Source: Methylobacteriaceae bacterium
GTDB lineage: Bacteria > Pseudomonadota > Alphaproteobacteria > Rhizobiales > Beijerinckiaceae
NCBI GenBank assembly: GCA_947444195.1
Contig: CANEZL010000044.1
Coordinates: forward strand, 1-38,511
DNA length: 38,511 bases
Reading direction: 5' to 3'
Shown here: positions 1 through 9,167 of the stretch, piece after piece
Layout: each line of letters opens with the position of its first letter
Position numbering within the stretch: the first letter of the stretch is position 1
The notes under the pieces: generated by a model
Seen by the model: the letters and a program-made list of their open reading frames with translations, nothing else
What the model was told of the DNA's origin: nothing
Database searches by the model: none
Translations under genes and position numbers: made by a program

Positions 1-147
1 AACGGCCTGTTCGCCGTCGGCGCCACCGGCATCCCCGTCGGCCTCACCTCCACCACCGTCGGCGTCGTCTCCGGCGGCATCAACCGCCGCGACACCGAGT
101 TCGCCGTCGTCCGCGCCGGTATCAATTACAAGTTCGGCTCGTACTGA
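1..147 (+). CDS. Outer-membrane beta-barrel protein, C-terminal end (partial)
   Basis: An open frame runs in from the left edge for 48 codons and stops with TGA at 145-147. The last residues, AVVRAGINYKFGSY, alternate polar and hydrophobic positions and end with an aromatic residue. This is the usual closing strand of small alphaproteobacterial outer-membrane barrels of the Omp25/Omp31 type, which commonly end in N-Y-(K/R)-F-x-(S/x)-(F/Y/W). The C-terminal aromatic is the known signal for insertion by the BAM machinery. The rest of the gene lies outside the window, so size and subfamily cannot be judged. A hairpin follows 11 bases after the stop. The barrel call is inferred from this short tail only. 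Confidence 0.7.
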   Translation, partial: NGLFAVGATGIPVGLTSTTVGVVSGGINRRDTEFAVVRAGINYKFGSY

Positions 148-158
148 GATCCGGGTCG

Positions 159-183
159 GCGGGACCCGCCCGACGGGTCCCGC
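159..183 (+). terminator. Hairpin after the barrel gene
   Basis: Perfect 9-bp stem, gcgggaccc at 159-167 and gggtcccgc at 175-183, with a 7-base loop. It starts 11 bases after the stop of the barrel gene. There is no T-run after it, so it may be a weak intrinsic terminator or an mRNA 3' stabiliser. Confidence 0.4.
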
Positions 184-232
184 GAACCGACAGGTCCCAG
201 CGTTCAGCCCGATCACCTGGTCGCTCGGCCAT

Positions 233-265
233 GAGAGCCCCGGAAGCCCCGCTTCCGGGACTCTC
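233..265. terminator. Second hairpin, 14-bp stem
   Basis: Arms gagagccccggaag (233-246) and cttccgggactctc (252-265) pair over 14 positions with one C/A mismatch around a 5-base loop. There is no T-run. It lies between the barrel gene and the first repeat element and could end transcription from either side. Confidence 0.35.
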
Positions 266-299
266 GCGTCTCGGCGACACGGGTGGGCCGGCCCGCCCG

Positions 300-385
300 G
301 AGCACGATGCGAGACAGTGGAACCCGGTCTCTCGGGATCATCGCGCGATCACAACGAGATAGCGCGCCCCACAACGCGGACCCGG
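300..385 (+). repeat. Dispersed palindromic repeat, degenerate copy R1
   Basis: This is a diverged copy of the family best seen at 853-957. It shares the head agcacgatgcg, then agtggaacccggt, then a TC-rich arm, then gatcatcgcgcgatcacaa and an agatagcgcg start of the second half. The second palindrome is eroded. It is intergenic and non-coding; open frames crossing it are spurious. Confidence 0.7.
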
Positions 386-417
386 AGCCGCGCCGGTTTG
401 CGGCGCGACGGGCGCGA

Positions 418-543
418 TCAGGCGAGGCCGATCGCCATCTTCCAGCCGAAGGCGAAGATGATCAGCCAGATGAGGATCGGCGCCAGAACGCGCCAGACCT
501 GACCCAGCCGGCTCGGGCGCTCGGGATCGGCCGGACCGTGCAT
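418..543 (-). CDS. Hypothetical small single-pass membrane protein
   Basis: A 41-residue reading frame from ATG at 543, beginning MHGPADPERPSRLGQ and continuing into one strongly hydrophobic segment (VLAPILIWLIIFAFGW, about residues 19-34). A single transmembrane helix near the C-terminus with a basic, polar N-terminal tail suggests an inner-membrane mini-protein. A GTG two codons upstream (549) has a G-rich stretch before it and could be the real start. The frame stays open to an ATG at 651, but that extension is arginine-rich and looks non-coding. I do not recognise a family. The hydrophobic run in a GC-rich sequence is the main support; no operon partner is adjacent. Confidence 0.5.
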   Translation of the reverse strand: MHGPADPERPSRLGQVWRVLAPILIWLIIFAFGWKMAIGLA

Positions 544-788
544 CGTCACCGCGCCCCGATCGTCCGGGCGCCCGCGGCCGGGACCGAAGGCTGGCTCACG
601 CGCATCATCGCTGCGATCGATCCTCTCCCGATGCCGGAGGCGGCACACCACCCGGACGCGTCACGCGAAGCCCGCCCCGGCAGCACCGGCGCGGCGGGCG
701 TCCGTCGAGGGACACTAAGCCCTCGGCCCCCGCCTGGCCAGGGCGGCGCCCGCTTCCCCCCGACGGGCTGGCCGGCCCTCCGCGGACG
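544..788. other. Intergenic stretch without a recognisable gene
   Basis: Several overlapping frames are open on both strands, as expected from very high G+C, but they are rich in Arg, Pro and Ala and lack ribosome-binding sites. I see no gene, RNA or strong hairpin before the palindrome that starts at 795. Confidence 0.5.
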
Positions 789-794
789 CGCTAC

Positions 795-840
795 AGCATC
801 GTCCCGAAAGACGGGCGCCGGCTTTCGGAAAAGACGATGC
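795..840. repeat. Palindromic repeat with nested arms (related family)
   Basis: Inverted repeat: gcatcgtc at 796-803 pairs with gacgatgc at 833-840, and ccgaaag at 804-810 pairs with ctttcgg at 822-828. It shares the gaaaag/ccgg core style of the other repeats here but has a different head, so it looks like a sister family. It lies 12 bases before the next element. Confidence 0.65.
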
Positions 841-852
841 CGAAACAACGGC

Positions 853-957
853 CTAGAGCACGATGCGGAAAAGTGGAATCCGGTTTTCCGACGTCATCGT
901 GCGGCCACGAAGAGATAGAGCATGCTGCTGTTTCCGTGAAAAAGCAGCATGCTCTGG
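853..957 (+). repeat. Dispersed two-palindrome repeat, best-preserved copy R2
   Basis: About 105 bp made of two palindromes. The first has gcacgatg with catcgtgc as outer arms and ggaaaa with ttttcc as inner arms. The second is a perfect 13-bp stem, agagcatgctgct and agcagcatgctct, enclosing a short loop that holds tttccgtgaaa. The same order recurs at 36604-36711, with partial or diverged copies at 300, 23442 and 36711. Size and two-palindrome design resemble the rhizobial intergenic mosaic elements (RIME); identity with that family is not shown. Confidence 0.8.
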
Positions 958-1064
958 CGCCCTCCACCGAAGCGGGCCCCGGCTCGGTGCGGGAGAGGGC
1001 CTCATAACAAGGACGTGGAGCCGCGCCCTCCATCCGCGACCGGACCGCCGCCCTGGAGCCTGGC

Positions 1065-1310
1065 ATGAACGAGAACGATCCCGGCCTCGACGACCTGTCC
1101 CGGCTGCACAGCAAGATGGTGGCGATGGAACTGGTGCTCGGCGTGCTGATCGGGCGCTTGGCGGAGGAGAACCCGGAGGTCCGGGAGGACGTCCGCCGGG
1201 ACGTCGCGGTGCTGCTCGCCGACATGGCGGGCGGATCGGAGGGCGAGGACCAGATCGTCGACGAGATCCGCCGCGCCACGGACGTGCTGACGAGCGTCTC
1301 GGTGGGCTGA
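1065..1310 (+). CDS. Hypothetical small acidic protein
   Basis: An 81-residue protein with start ATG at 1065 preceded by ggagcctggc, a good Shine-Dalgarno at proper spacing. It is acidic and predicted mostly helical: residues 12-32 (LHSKMVAMELVLGVLIGRLA) form an amphipathic to hydrophobic helix, followed by Glu/Asp/Arg-rich helical stretches (EENPEVREDVRRDVAVLLAD). There is no signal peptide and no Cys. It stands alone between a repeat element and a tRNA. I do not recognise a family and assign no function. The ribosome-binding site and balanced composition, unlike neighbouring spurious frames, support a real gene. Confidence 0.7.
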   Translation: MNENDPGLDDLSRLHSKMVAMELVLGVLIGRLAEENPEVREDVRRDVAVLLADMAGGSEGEDQIVDEIRRATDVLTSVSVG

Positions 1311-1579
1311 CCCGTTCCGAGGGCACGCGCGGGGGCGGAGACCGCCCGCCACCTGCGACGGGTCGACGCCGCCTGACGCCCCGGGGCCGCTCGCGCTTCG
1401 GGGCAGCCCCTCGCCCGGCCTCCTCGCCGTCGCGGGCTCTCGTCGGTGCGCCGCGCTCGCACCGACCGATCCGGTCAGGGCCCCCCGTACTTGCGCCTTG
1501 ACGGCAGGGCCCGAGCCGTAGTCAAAGACGCTCCTGACGGAGCGAGACCGCGAGATTTCGCAACGGTTTCCGGGCGTCC

Positions 1580-1651
1580 GCCGGTGTAGCACAGCGGTAG
1601 TGCAGCGGTTTTGTAAACCGAAGGTCGGGAGTTCGATCCTCTCCACCGGCA
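1580..1651 (+). tRNA. trnT: tRNA-Thr (anticodon TGT)
   Basis: Full cloverleaf. The acceptor stem gccggtg (1580-1586) pairs with caccggc (1644-1650), with discriminator A at 1651. The D arm is gcac/gtgc around agcggta. The anticodon loop tttgtaa (1610-1616) has TGT at 1612-1614, reading ACA and, with wobble, other Thr codons. The T arm gggag/ctctc encloses ttcgatc. The outermost anticodon-stem pair is G-A. The 3' end continues CC then G, so CCA is not encoded. Confidence 0.95.
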
Positions 1652-2206
1652 CCGTTCCCGTCCTGGAGCCGTTCCCGATCGCGTCGCGATCGTCCCGACT
1701 CTCAGCCTCCGCTTCAACCCGCCCTCCTGCACCGAACCGGTATCCACTGGGCGGACGACGCTCCGGCGTGAACGGCTTCCCGTGATGCCTGACCGTCAGC
1801 GCCAGGGACCGAAACGGCTCTTCGTCTTGCCCGGCTTCCAGGGCTGATACGGCTTGCGGCTTATCGCTTGGGTGCACGCCCGGCACCGCCGTCCCGGGCT
1901 CCGCGGGCCTCCGGGTCCGGGCTCGCTCTTCGAGCGACCTGGAATGACAGGGGCACAGTCAGGCCGGAGAGATCGAGCGGAGCCCGTTCGAGCCCGCCCT
2001 CAAGGCCCATGACCGGCCGCAATCGAAGCGAAGTCGGATCCGTCCCGATCGCAACGCGACCGGGAACGGATCTCGCCAAGGACGGAACAATCGATCGCAA
2101 GCGTCGCGCGAAGCGTCCGCTGCGTCCGCCCCGAAGCTGGACGCCCCCGATCTCGCATCGTCTGATGCGCATCGGAACTACAGAGAAAAATTTGGGAGGA
2201 GTGAGC
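1652..2206. other. Long non-coding gap upstream of the propeller gene
   Basis: About 550 bp between tRNA-Thr and the NHL gene. A frame open from 1868 joins the NHL gene, but its upstream part is Arg/Pro-rich and does not resemble protein. The last bases hold a clear ribosome-binding site (gggagga). The promoter for the two-gene unit is presumably here, but no convincing -35/-10 pair was identified. Confidence 0.5.
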
Positions 2207-3331
2207 ATGCTGCGTAAGGTGGCCGCCGTTCTGCTCGGGCTCACCGTCTCCGCCGCGGCCGAGGAGCCGCTGCGCTTCGAGGTCGATCCGGCCTGGCCCA
2301 AGCGCCTGCCCAACGACTGGATCATGGGACAGGCCGCGGGCGTGGCGGTGGATGCGCAGGACAACGTCTGGGTGGTCCAGCGCCCGCGCTCCCTCACCGA
2401 CGACGAGAAGGCCGCGAGCCTCGACCCGCCCCGCACCCGCTGCTGCAAGCCGGCTCCCCCCGTCCTCGTCTTCGATCAGGCCGGCAGCCTGATCCGGTCC
2501 TGGGGCGGGCCCGGCGAGGGCTACCAGTGGCCCCAGAACGAGCACGGCATCCACATCGACCACAAGGGCTTCGTCTGGCTGGCCGGCAACGGCGAGACCG
2601 ACGGCCAGATCCTGAAGTTCACCCCGGACGGGCGTTTCGTCCTGCAGATCGGCAAGCAGGGCCCGCAGACCGACAGCCGGGACACGAGCCGCCTGGGCAA
2701 GCCGGCCAGCATGATGGTCGACCCGGAGACGAACGAGATCTACGTCGCCGACGGCTACTACAACCACCGCGTCATCGTGTTCGACGCCGAGACCGGCGCG
2801 TTCCGGCGGATGTGGGGGGCCTACGGCCGGCCGCCCACCGACGAGAAGCTCGGCCCCTACGATCCGGCGGCCGAGCCGGCCGCGCAGTTCCGCAACCCGG
2901 TCCACTGCGTGCAGGTGGCCCGCGACGGGCTCGTCTACGTCTGCGACCGGACCAACAACCGCATCCAGGTGTTCCGCAAGGACGGCACCTTCGTGAAGGA
3001 GATGTTCGTCGAGAAGGGGACGCGGGCCAACGGCGCGGTCTGGGAACTGGCCCTGTGGCCGGACGAGCGCCAGACCTACCTGCTCAACGCGGACGGGGCC
3101 AACAACGAGGTGCGCACCCTGAGCCGCGACACCGGGGAGATCCTGGGCCGCTTCGGCCGCAACGGGCGGATGGCCGGGGATTTCCACTGGGTGCACAACC
3201 TGGCGGTGGATTCAAAGGGCAACGTGTTCACCACGGAGGTGGACACGGGCAAGCGGGCGCAGAAGTTCCTGTTCCGCGGCGACATGGTCCTGCGCAAGCG
3301 CGCCGCGGCGCCGGAGGGAGGCCCGCGATGA
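2207..3331 (+). CDS. Exported NHL-repeat six-bladed beta-propeller protein
   Basis: 374 residues. ATG at 2207 follows a strong gggagga site, and the protein opens with a Sec signal peptide (MLRKVAAVLLGLTVSAAAEE, cleavage near residue 18). Six propeller blades can be traced by repeats of (V/A)D-x-x-(D/G)-x-(V/I)-(W/Y)-V, for example GVAVDAQDNVWVV, IHIDHKGFVWLA, MMVDPETNEIYVADGYYNHRV, VYVCDRTNNRIQVFRKDG and LAVDSKGNVFTTEV. The NNRIQVF-type motif is classic NHL, and the fold is shared with peptidyl-alpha-hydroxyglycine lyases. A CC pair near residue 77 and further single Cys residues may form periplasmic disulfides. The stop overlaps the next start (ATGA), so the two are translationally coupled. 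The role is unknown; binding or presenting a ligand for the downstream enzyme is an inference. Confidence 0.85.
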   Translation: MLRKVAAVLLGLTVSAAAEEPLRFEVDPAWPKRLPNDWIMGQAAGVAVDAQDNVWVVQRPRSLTDDEKAASLDPPRTRCCKPAPPVLVFDQAGSLIRSWGGPGEGYQWPQNEHGIHIDHKGFVWLAGNGETDGQILKFTPDGRFVLQIGKQGPQTDSRDTSRLGKPASMMVDPETNEIYVADGYYNHRVIVFDAETGAFRRMWGAYGRPPTDEKLGPYDPAAEPAAQFRNPVHCVQVARDGLVYVCDRTNNRIQVFRKDGTFVKEMFVEKGTRANGAVWELALWPDERQTYLLNADGANNEVRTLSRDTGEILGRFGRNGRMAGDFHWVHNLAVDSKGNVFTTEVDTGKRAQKFLFRGDMVLRKRAAAPEGGPR

Positions 3332-4506
3332 TCGCCGAGACGGATCCCGTCGCGGGGGCGGCCTGCTCCTGCTGCCTGCCGCGCCGCGGCTTCATGCGCG
3401 GCCTCGCCGGCCTGGGCGCCGCGGCCATGGCCGCCGCGCCCGGCCCAGCCCGGGCCGAGCCGGCGCGCTACACGGGCCTCGTCATCGACTGCCACGGGCA
3501 CTACACCACCGAGCCGCCCGCCATGCTGGCCTGGCGCAGGCGCCAGATCGACGCCATCAACGACCCGGCCCAGTCGCCCTCGCCCGCCGACCTCAAGGTC
3601 GGCGACGACGAGGTCCGTGCGAGCGTCGCCGGGCGCCAGCTCAAGCTCCAGGCCGAGCGCGGCATCTCCCTCGCCCTGTTCTCGCCGCGGGCCGGCGGGA
3701 TGGGCCACCATATCGGCAACGCGCGCACCAGCCTCGACTGGTCGATCGTCTCGAACGACATGATCCACCGGGTCGTGAGCCTGAACCCGAGGAACTTCGT
3801 CGGCGTCTGCCAGCTGCCGCAGACGCCGGGCGTCTCGCCGAAGAACTGCACGGCCGAGCTGGAGCGGTGCGTGAAGGAGCTCGGCTTCGTCGGCTGCAAC
3901 GTCAATCCGGACCCGTCCGGCGGCTACTGGACCGACCCGCCCCTCTCCGACCGGTTCTGGTATCCGCTCTGGGAGAAGATGGTCGAGCTCGACGTGCCGG
4001 GCATGGTCCACGTCAGCGCCTCGGCCAACCGCAACTTCCACGCGACGGGGGCGCACTACATCAACGGCGACACCACCGCCTTCATGCAGTTCGTCACCTC
4101 CGACCTGTTCAAGGACTTCCCGACCCTGCGCCTGATCGTCCCGCATGGCGGCGGCGCGGTGCCCTATCACTGGGGCCGCTACCGGGGCCTCGCGCAGGAC
4201 CTGAAGCGTCCGCCGCTCTCCGAACTGATGCGCAACGTCTTCTTCGACACCTGCGTCTACCACCAGCCGGGCATCGACCTGCTGCTCAAGGTCGTGCCGC
4301 GCGACAACGTGCTGTTCGCCTCGGAGATGGTGGGCGCCGTCAACGGCATCGATCCCGAGACCGGCCACGCCTACGACGACACCAAGCGCTACGTCGAGGC
4401 GGCCGCGCTCTCCGACGCGGACCGCGCCAAGATCTACGCGGGCAACGCTCTGCGGGTCTATCCCCGCCTCGCGGCCAGGCTCGAGGCCGCCGGGTCGAGG
4501 CCCTGA
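3328..4506 (+). CDS. Tat-exported amidohydrolase, LigJ (4-oxalomesaconate hydratase)-like
   Basis: 392 residues of the ACMSD-type amidohydrolase superfamily. The body, from VIDCHGHYTT onward, closely follows the LigJ 4-oxalomesaconate hydratase pattern as I recall it: NPDPSGGYW, HVSAS, TGAHYINGDTTAFMQ, PHGGGAVPYHWGR, FFDTCVYHQPGIDLL, LFASEM(V/I)GAV and a terminal YAGNALRVYPRL. Candidate zinc ligands are H56, H58, H228 and E333, at the spacing I recall for LigJ. What is odd is a roughly 45-residue N-terminal extension carrying a twin-arginine signal (PRRGFMRGLAGLGAA, RR at 19-20, ending PARAEP), plus a CSCC cluster at 13-16. LigJ itself is cytosolic in the protocatechuate 4,5-cleavage pathway. 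The gene is coupled to the exported NHL protein by a 4-bp overlap. Family confidence is high; the substrate in the periplasm is unknown. Confidence 0.85.
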   Translation: MIAETDPVAGAACSCCLPRRGFMRGLAGLGAAAMAAAPGPARAEPARYTGLVIDCHGHYTTEPPAMLAWRRRQIDAINDPAQSPSPADLKVGDDEVRASVAGRQLKLQAERGISLALFSPRAGGMGHHIGNARTSLDWSIVSNDMIHRVVSLNPRNFVGVCQLPQTPGVSPKNCTAELERCVKELGFVGCNVNPDPSGGYWTDPPLSDRFWYPLWEKMVELDVPGMVHVSASANRNFHATGAHYINGDTTAFMQFVTSDLFKDFPTLRLIVPHGGGAVPYHWGRYRGLAQDLKRPPLSELMRNVFFDTCVYHQPGIDLLLKVVPRDNVLFASEMVGAVNGIDPETGHAYDDTKRYVEAAALSDADRAKIYAGNALRVYPRLAARLEAAGSRP

Positions 4507-4843
4507 TCCATCGCGCGGCGCGATGAGGCGGCATCGCGGCCCCGGCGTGCTTCTCCGGAGCGATCGCTCGGTGCCACGTCGGCGGCGGCCTGAGTCGGCG
4601 GCGGCCCGACGCGGCACGGGTGCTTCCCCTGGGCGGGGAGATGTGACCGCGGTCTCGGCCACCGTCGAGCGGGGCGCTCACCCCCGGTTCTGCGGGGGCG
4701 CGATCGGCCGGCGCGGTGACCTGATCGGGCGCGACAGGGAAGGTCCGCTCTGCCGCGACATCTCGCCGTTCGCGAACGGCGCGGGCTGGAAGCAGAATTC
4801 GCCCCCGCGATACGGTGCGACGCAGGCCCCCGCGCGCCATTCG
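4507..4843. other. Intergenic gap before ygiQ
   Basis: About 340 bp with no supported gene. Spurious frames are open on both strands. No strong terminator hairpin for the upstream pair was recognised. Confidence 0.45.
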
Positions 4844-4872
4844 TTGAGCCTGCGGTCTCGGCGGACTATGCA
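4844..4872 (+). promoter_or_regulatory. Candidate promoter of ygiQ
   Basis: TTGAGC at 4844-4849 and TATGCA at 4867-4872 are separated by exactly 17 bases. The ATG at 4881 is only 9 bases past the -10, and no clear Shine-Dalgarno precedes it. The transcript would therefore be leaderless or nearly so. This is a pattern match only. Confidence 0.3.
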
Positions 4873-4880
4873 TAGGCGCC

Positions 4881-6917
<2,037 letters not shown>

Positions 6918-7096
6918 GGGCCGCACGCATCCGGTGAAGGGATGTTCGAGCGGCGCTCGCTCGCCAGTCTCGCCGGGCCTGCCTCCGTGACGCAGCCTTT
7001 CGCGACGATCGGGGGCCGGATCCCCCAGCGCCGGGATCCCCGGCGCAGGCCCGTGCCCGCTTCGGAACGGCCTGGACCTCGGGGAGATCATCGCTT

Positions 7097-7116
7097 CCGC
7101 GTCCCCGGAGACGCGG
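7097..7116. terminator. Hairpin between convergent ygiQ and GNAT genes
   Basis: ccgcgtc (7097-7103) pairs with gacgcgg (7110-7116) around a 6-base loop. It lies just downstream of the GNAT stop on the minus strand. There is no T-run, so only weak support as a terminator. Confidence 0.25.
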
Positions 7117-7122
7117 ATGCCG

Positions 7123-7572
7123 TCACCGGAGCGGCATCGCGAACCGCTGCTTCGGCACCCCGGTCGCCCCCGCCCGCAGGTAGAAGCGGATCGCCTCGCC
7201 GTTCCAGGCCGGCGTCTGCCATTCGAGGCGATCGACGCCCTCGGTCCGTTGCGCGAAGTCCTTCACCGCGGCGAGGAGCTTGCGGCCGATGCCACGGCCA
7301 CGCTCCTCCCGCGCGACGAACAGGCCATCGAGGTGGGCGTAGCGGCGCGCCCGCCAGAGCGAGAAGTCGAAGGTGACCGCCGCGTATCCCACGAGCGCCG
7401 TGCCGCCCGCGGCCACGAGCAGGTGTGTCGGCGGCCTGTCCGCCGAGAGGAGCGCCGCGAGTTCGCCGTGCGTCAGGGCGGCGACGGAGCGCTCGAACGC
7501 GGCGTGATCCCGGACCAGTGCGAGGATCGCCGCCGCGTCGGCGGGCAGCGCCGGCCGGATGCATCCCGTCAC
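7123..7572 (-). CDS. GNAT family N-acetyltransferase
   Basis: 149 residues from GTG at 7572; the protein begins VTGCIRPALPADAAAILALVRDHAAFE, the usual beta1-alpha1 opening of single-domain GNATs. The acetyl-CoA pyrophosphate-binding motif A is visible as VAREERGRGIGRKLLAAV (R-G-x-G-x-G/R). It is followed by beta5 RLEWQTPAWN and NGEAIRFYLRAGA, typical of the diamine/spermidine acetyltransferase branch. The GTG start overlaps the rhodanese stop by 4 bp (GTGA), so it is translationally coupled as the second gene of the pair. An ATG does not occur at a sensible place, which decides the start. Substrate unknown. Confidence 0.88.
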   Translation of the reverse strand: MTGCIRPALPADAAAILALVRDHAAFERSVAALTHGELAALLSADRPPTHLLVAAGGTALVGYAAVTFDFSLWRARRYAHLDGLFVAREERGRGIGRKLLAAVKDFAQRTEGVDRLEWQTPAWNGEAIRFYLRAGATGVPKQRFAMPLR

Positions 7573-7973
7573 GCCGGGGCTCCGGTGGATGCCAGGTCGA
7601 ACCCCTCGTCGAGCCAGCCGGTGATCCCGCCCGCCATGATCTTGACCGGGCGTCCGAGCTCGGCGAGCCGCAGCGCGCCCCGGGCGGCCCCGTTGCAGTG
7701 CGGCCCGGCGCAGTAGGTCACGAACACCGTGCCCTCCGGCCATTGCTCCAGCTTGGAGCGCACGATCTTGCCGTGCGGCAGGTTGATCGCGCCCGGGACG
7801 TGGCCCGCCGCGAACAGGGCGGGACCGCGAACGTCGAGCAGCACGAAGTCGGCCCCGCGCGCGAGGGCGTCGTGCACGTCCCAGCAATCGGTCTCGAAGG
7901 CGAAGGCGGCGGCGAAATGCGCGCGGGCGAGGTCGCTCGCGGCGGGGGGCACGGCGGTGACGGCGGTGGGCAT
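7569..7973 (-). CDS. Rhodanese-like sulfurtransferase, single domain
   Basis: 134 residues. ATG at 7973 is preceded on the minus strand by gaggag. A single rhodanese domain is visible: FVLLDVRGPALFAAGHVPGAINLPHGKI (Cdc25/rhodanese CH2A and central motif), then the active-site loop TYCAGPHCNGA, in which the first Cys is the expected persulfide carrier and a second Cys follows 5 residues on. It ends with VKIMAGGITGWLDEGF. An N-terminal 35-residue helix precedes the domain. The gene is first of a two-gene operon with the GNAT and is divergent from ftrA, 84 bp away. This neighbourhood suggests FtrA control of the pair, an inference from position. Confidence 0.9.
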   Translation of the reverse strand: MPTAVTAVPPAASDLARAHFAAAFAFETDCWDVHDALARGADFVLLDVRGPALFAAGHVPGAINLPHGKIVRSKLEQWPEGTVFVTYCAGPHCNGAARGALRLAELGRPVKIMAGGITGWLDEGFDLASTGAPA

Positions 7974-8057
7974 CGAACGCTCCTCTGTTCGCCCTCCCTT
8001 GTCGGGCCGGGCGGCCCCCGCTTGCAATTGGCCTGAACGCCAGACATCGTGAGGATC

Positions 8058-9029
8058 ATGCCAAACACGACCGGCCCCCTCGCCGTCGCGCTGCTCTACG
8101 ACGGCCTGTGCACGTTCGAGTTCGGGATCGTGGCCGAGGTGTTCGGCCTGTCCCGGCCCGAGATGGGCGAGGCTTGGTATCGCTTCGCGAGCTGCGCGAT
8201 CGAGGAAGGTCCGCTGCGGGCGCACGGGGGCTTCTCGCTGAGCCCGGACCACGGGATCGAACTGCTCGACCGTGCCGACCTCATCGTGGTGCCGGGCTGG
8301 AAGGGCGCCGACGCGGCGGTTCCGGACGATCTCTGCCGCCGCTTGCGCGCGGCGCACGGGCGCGGCGCACGGCTGGCCTCCATCTGCTCCGGGGCGTTCG
8401 TGCTGGCCGCCGCCGGGCTCCTCGACGGGGGCACGGCGACGACGCACTGGCGCTACGCCGAGGCCCTGCGGGCGCGTTACCCCGCGGTCGCGGTCGACCA
8501 CGCCTCCCTCTACCGGGCGCACGGGCGCGTCTTCACCTCCGCCGGAAGCGCGGCCGGGCTCGATCTGCTGATCGAGATCGTGCGCCAGGATTACGGGCCC
8601 GAGGCCGCCAACACGGTGGCGCGGCGCCTCGTGATGCCCGCTCACCGGACCGGCGGGCAGGCGCAGTTCCTGGAGCGGCCGGTGCCGGCGCGGCGGAACT
8701 CGGAGGTCGCGCCGCTGCTCGACCGGATGCGGGCCGACCTCGCCGCGCCCTGGCCGCTCGCGCGCATGGCCGGCGAATGCCGCATGAGCCTGCGCACGTT
8801 CGTCCGGCGCTTCACCGAGGCGACGGGTTCGCCGCCGGCCGAGTGGCTGGCGGCCGAACGGGTGGAGGAAGCCAAGCGCCTGCTCACCGCGGGCCGCCGC
8901 AGCATCGACGAGATCGCGGCCGCCGTCGGGCTGGGCGGGGCCGACACGCTTCGGCTCCAGTTCCGCAAACGCGTGGGGATCAGCCCGGGGGAGTACCGCA
9001 CGCGCTTCGGCCGCGTCGGAGCGGCGTAG
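8058..9029 (+). CDS. ftrA: FtrA/GlxA-type transcriptional regulator (DJ-1/PfpI plus AraC HTH)
   Basis: 323 residues. The N-terminal DJ-1/PfpI (GATase1-like) domain spans about residues 8-180: VALLYDGLCTFEFG, DLIVVPGW, and the nucleophile-elbow segment ASICSGAFVLAAAGLLDG. The C-terminal AraC-type DNA-binding domain (about 215-315) has two HTH motifs: ARMAGECRMSLRTFVRRFTEATG and IDEIAAAVGLGGADTLRLQFRKRVGISPGEYR. LLYDGLCTFEFG and the domain order match FtrA. A GTG at 8049 could start the protein three codons earlier, but gagg at 8051-8054 is well placed for ATG 8058. It is transcribed away from the rhodanese-GNAT pair, its likely target; the ligand is unknown. Confidence 0.9.
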   Translation: MPNTTGPLAVALLYDGLCTFEFGIVAEVFGLSRPEMGEAWYRFASCAIEEGPLRAHGGFSLSPDHGIELLDRADLIVVPGWKGADAAVPDDLCRRLRAAHGRGARLASICSGAFVLAAAGLLDGGTATTHWRYAEALRARYPAVAVDHASLYRAHGRVFTSAGSAAGLDLLIEIVRQDYGPEAANTVARRLVMPAHRTGGQAQFLERPVPARRNSEVAPLLDRMRADLAAPWPLARMAGECRMSLRTFVRRFTEATGSPPAEWLAAERVEEAKRLLTAGRRSIDEIAAAVGLGGADTLRLQFRKRVGISPGEYRTRFGRVGAA

Positions 9030-9167
9030 GGCGGGGCGCACGGGTATCGGCGGGAGCCGTCGCGCCCGGCGGTCGATCAATACCGGCGGTCGGCCGGGAC
9101 GCGGGCCCGCACCCGTCTCCCGCTACGCCGCTCCCGACGCCTGGCTGACAGGCGACTCGGATGCTGC

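Noticed and set aside
283..918. 211-codon plus-strand frame
   Set aside because: Runs through three repeat elements and antisense to a more plausible membrane mini-protein; composition is Arg/Pro-rich.
1868..2206. N-terminal extension of the NHL protein
   Set aside because: A signal peptide starts at 2207 right after gggagga; the extension lacks protein-like sequence.
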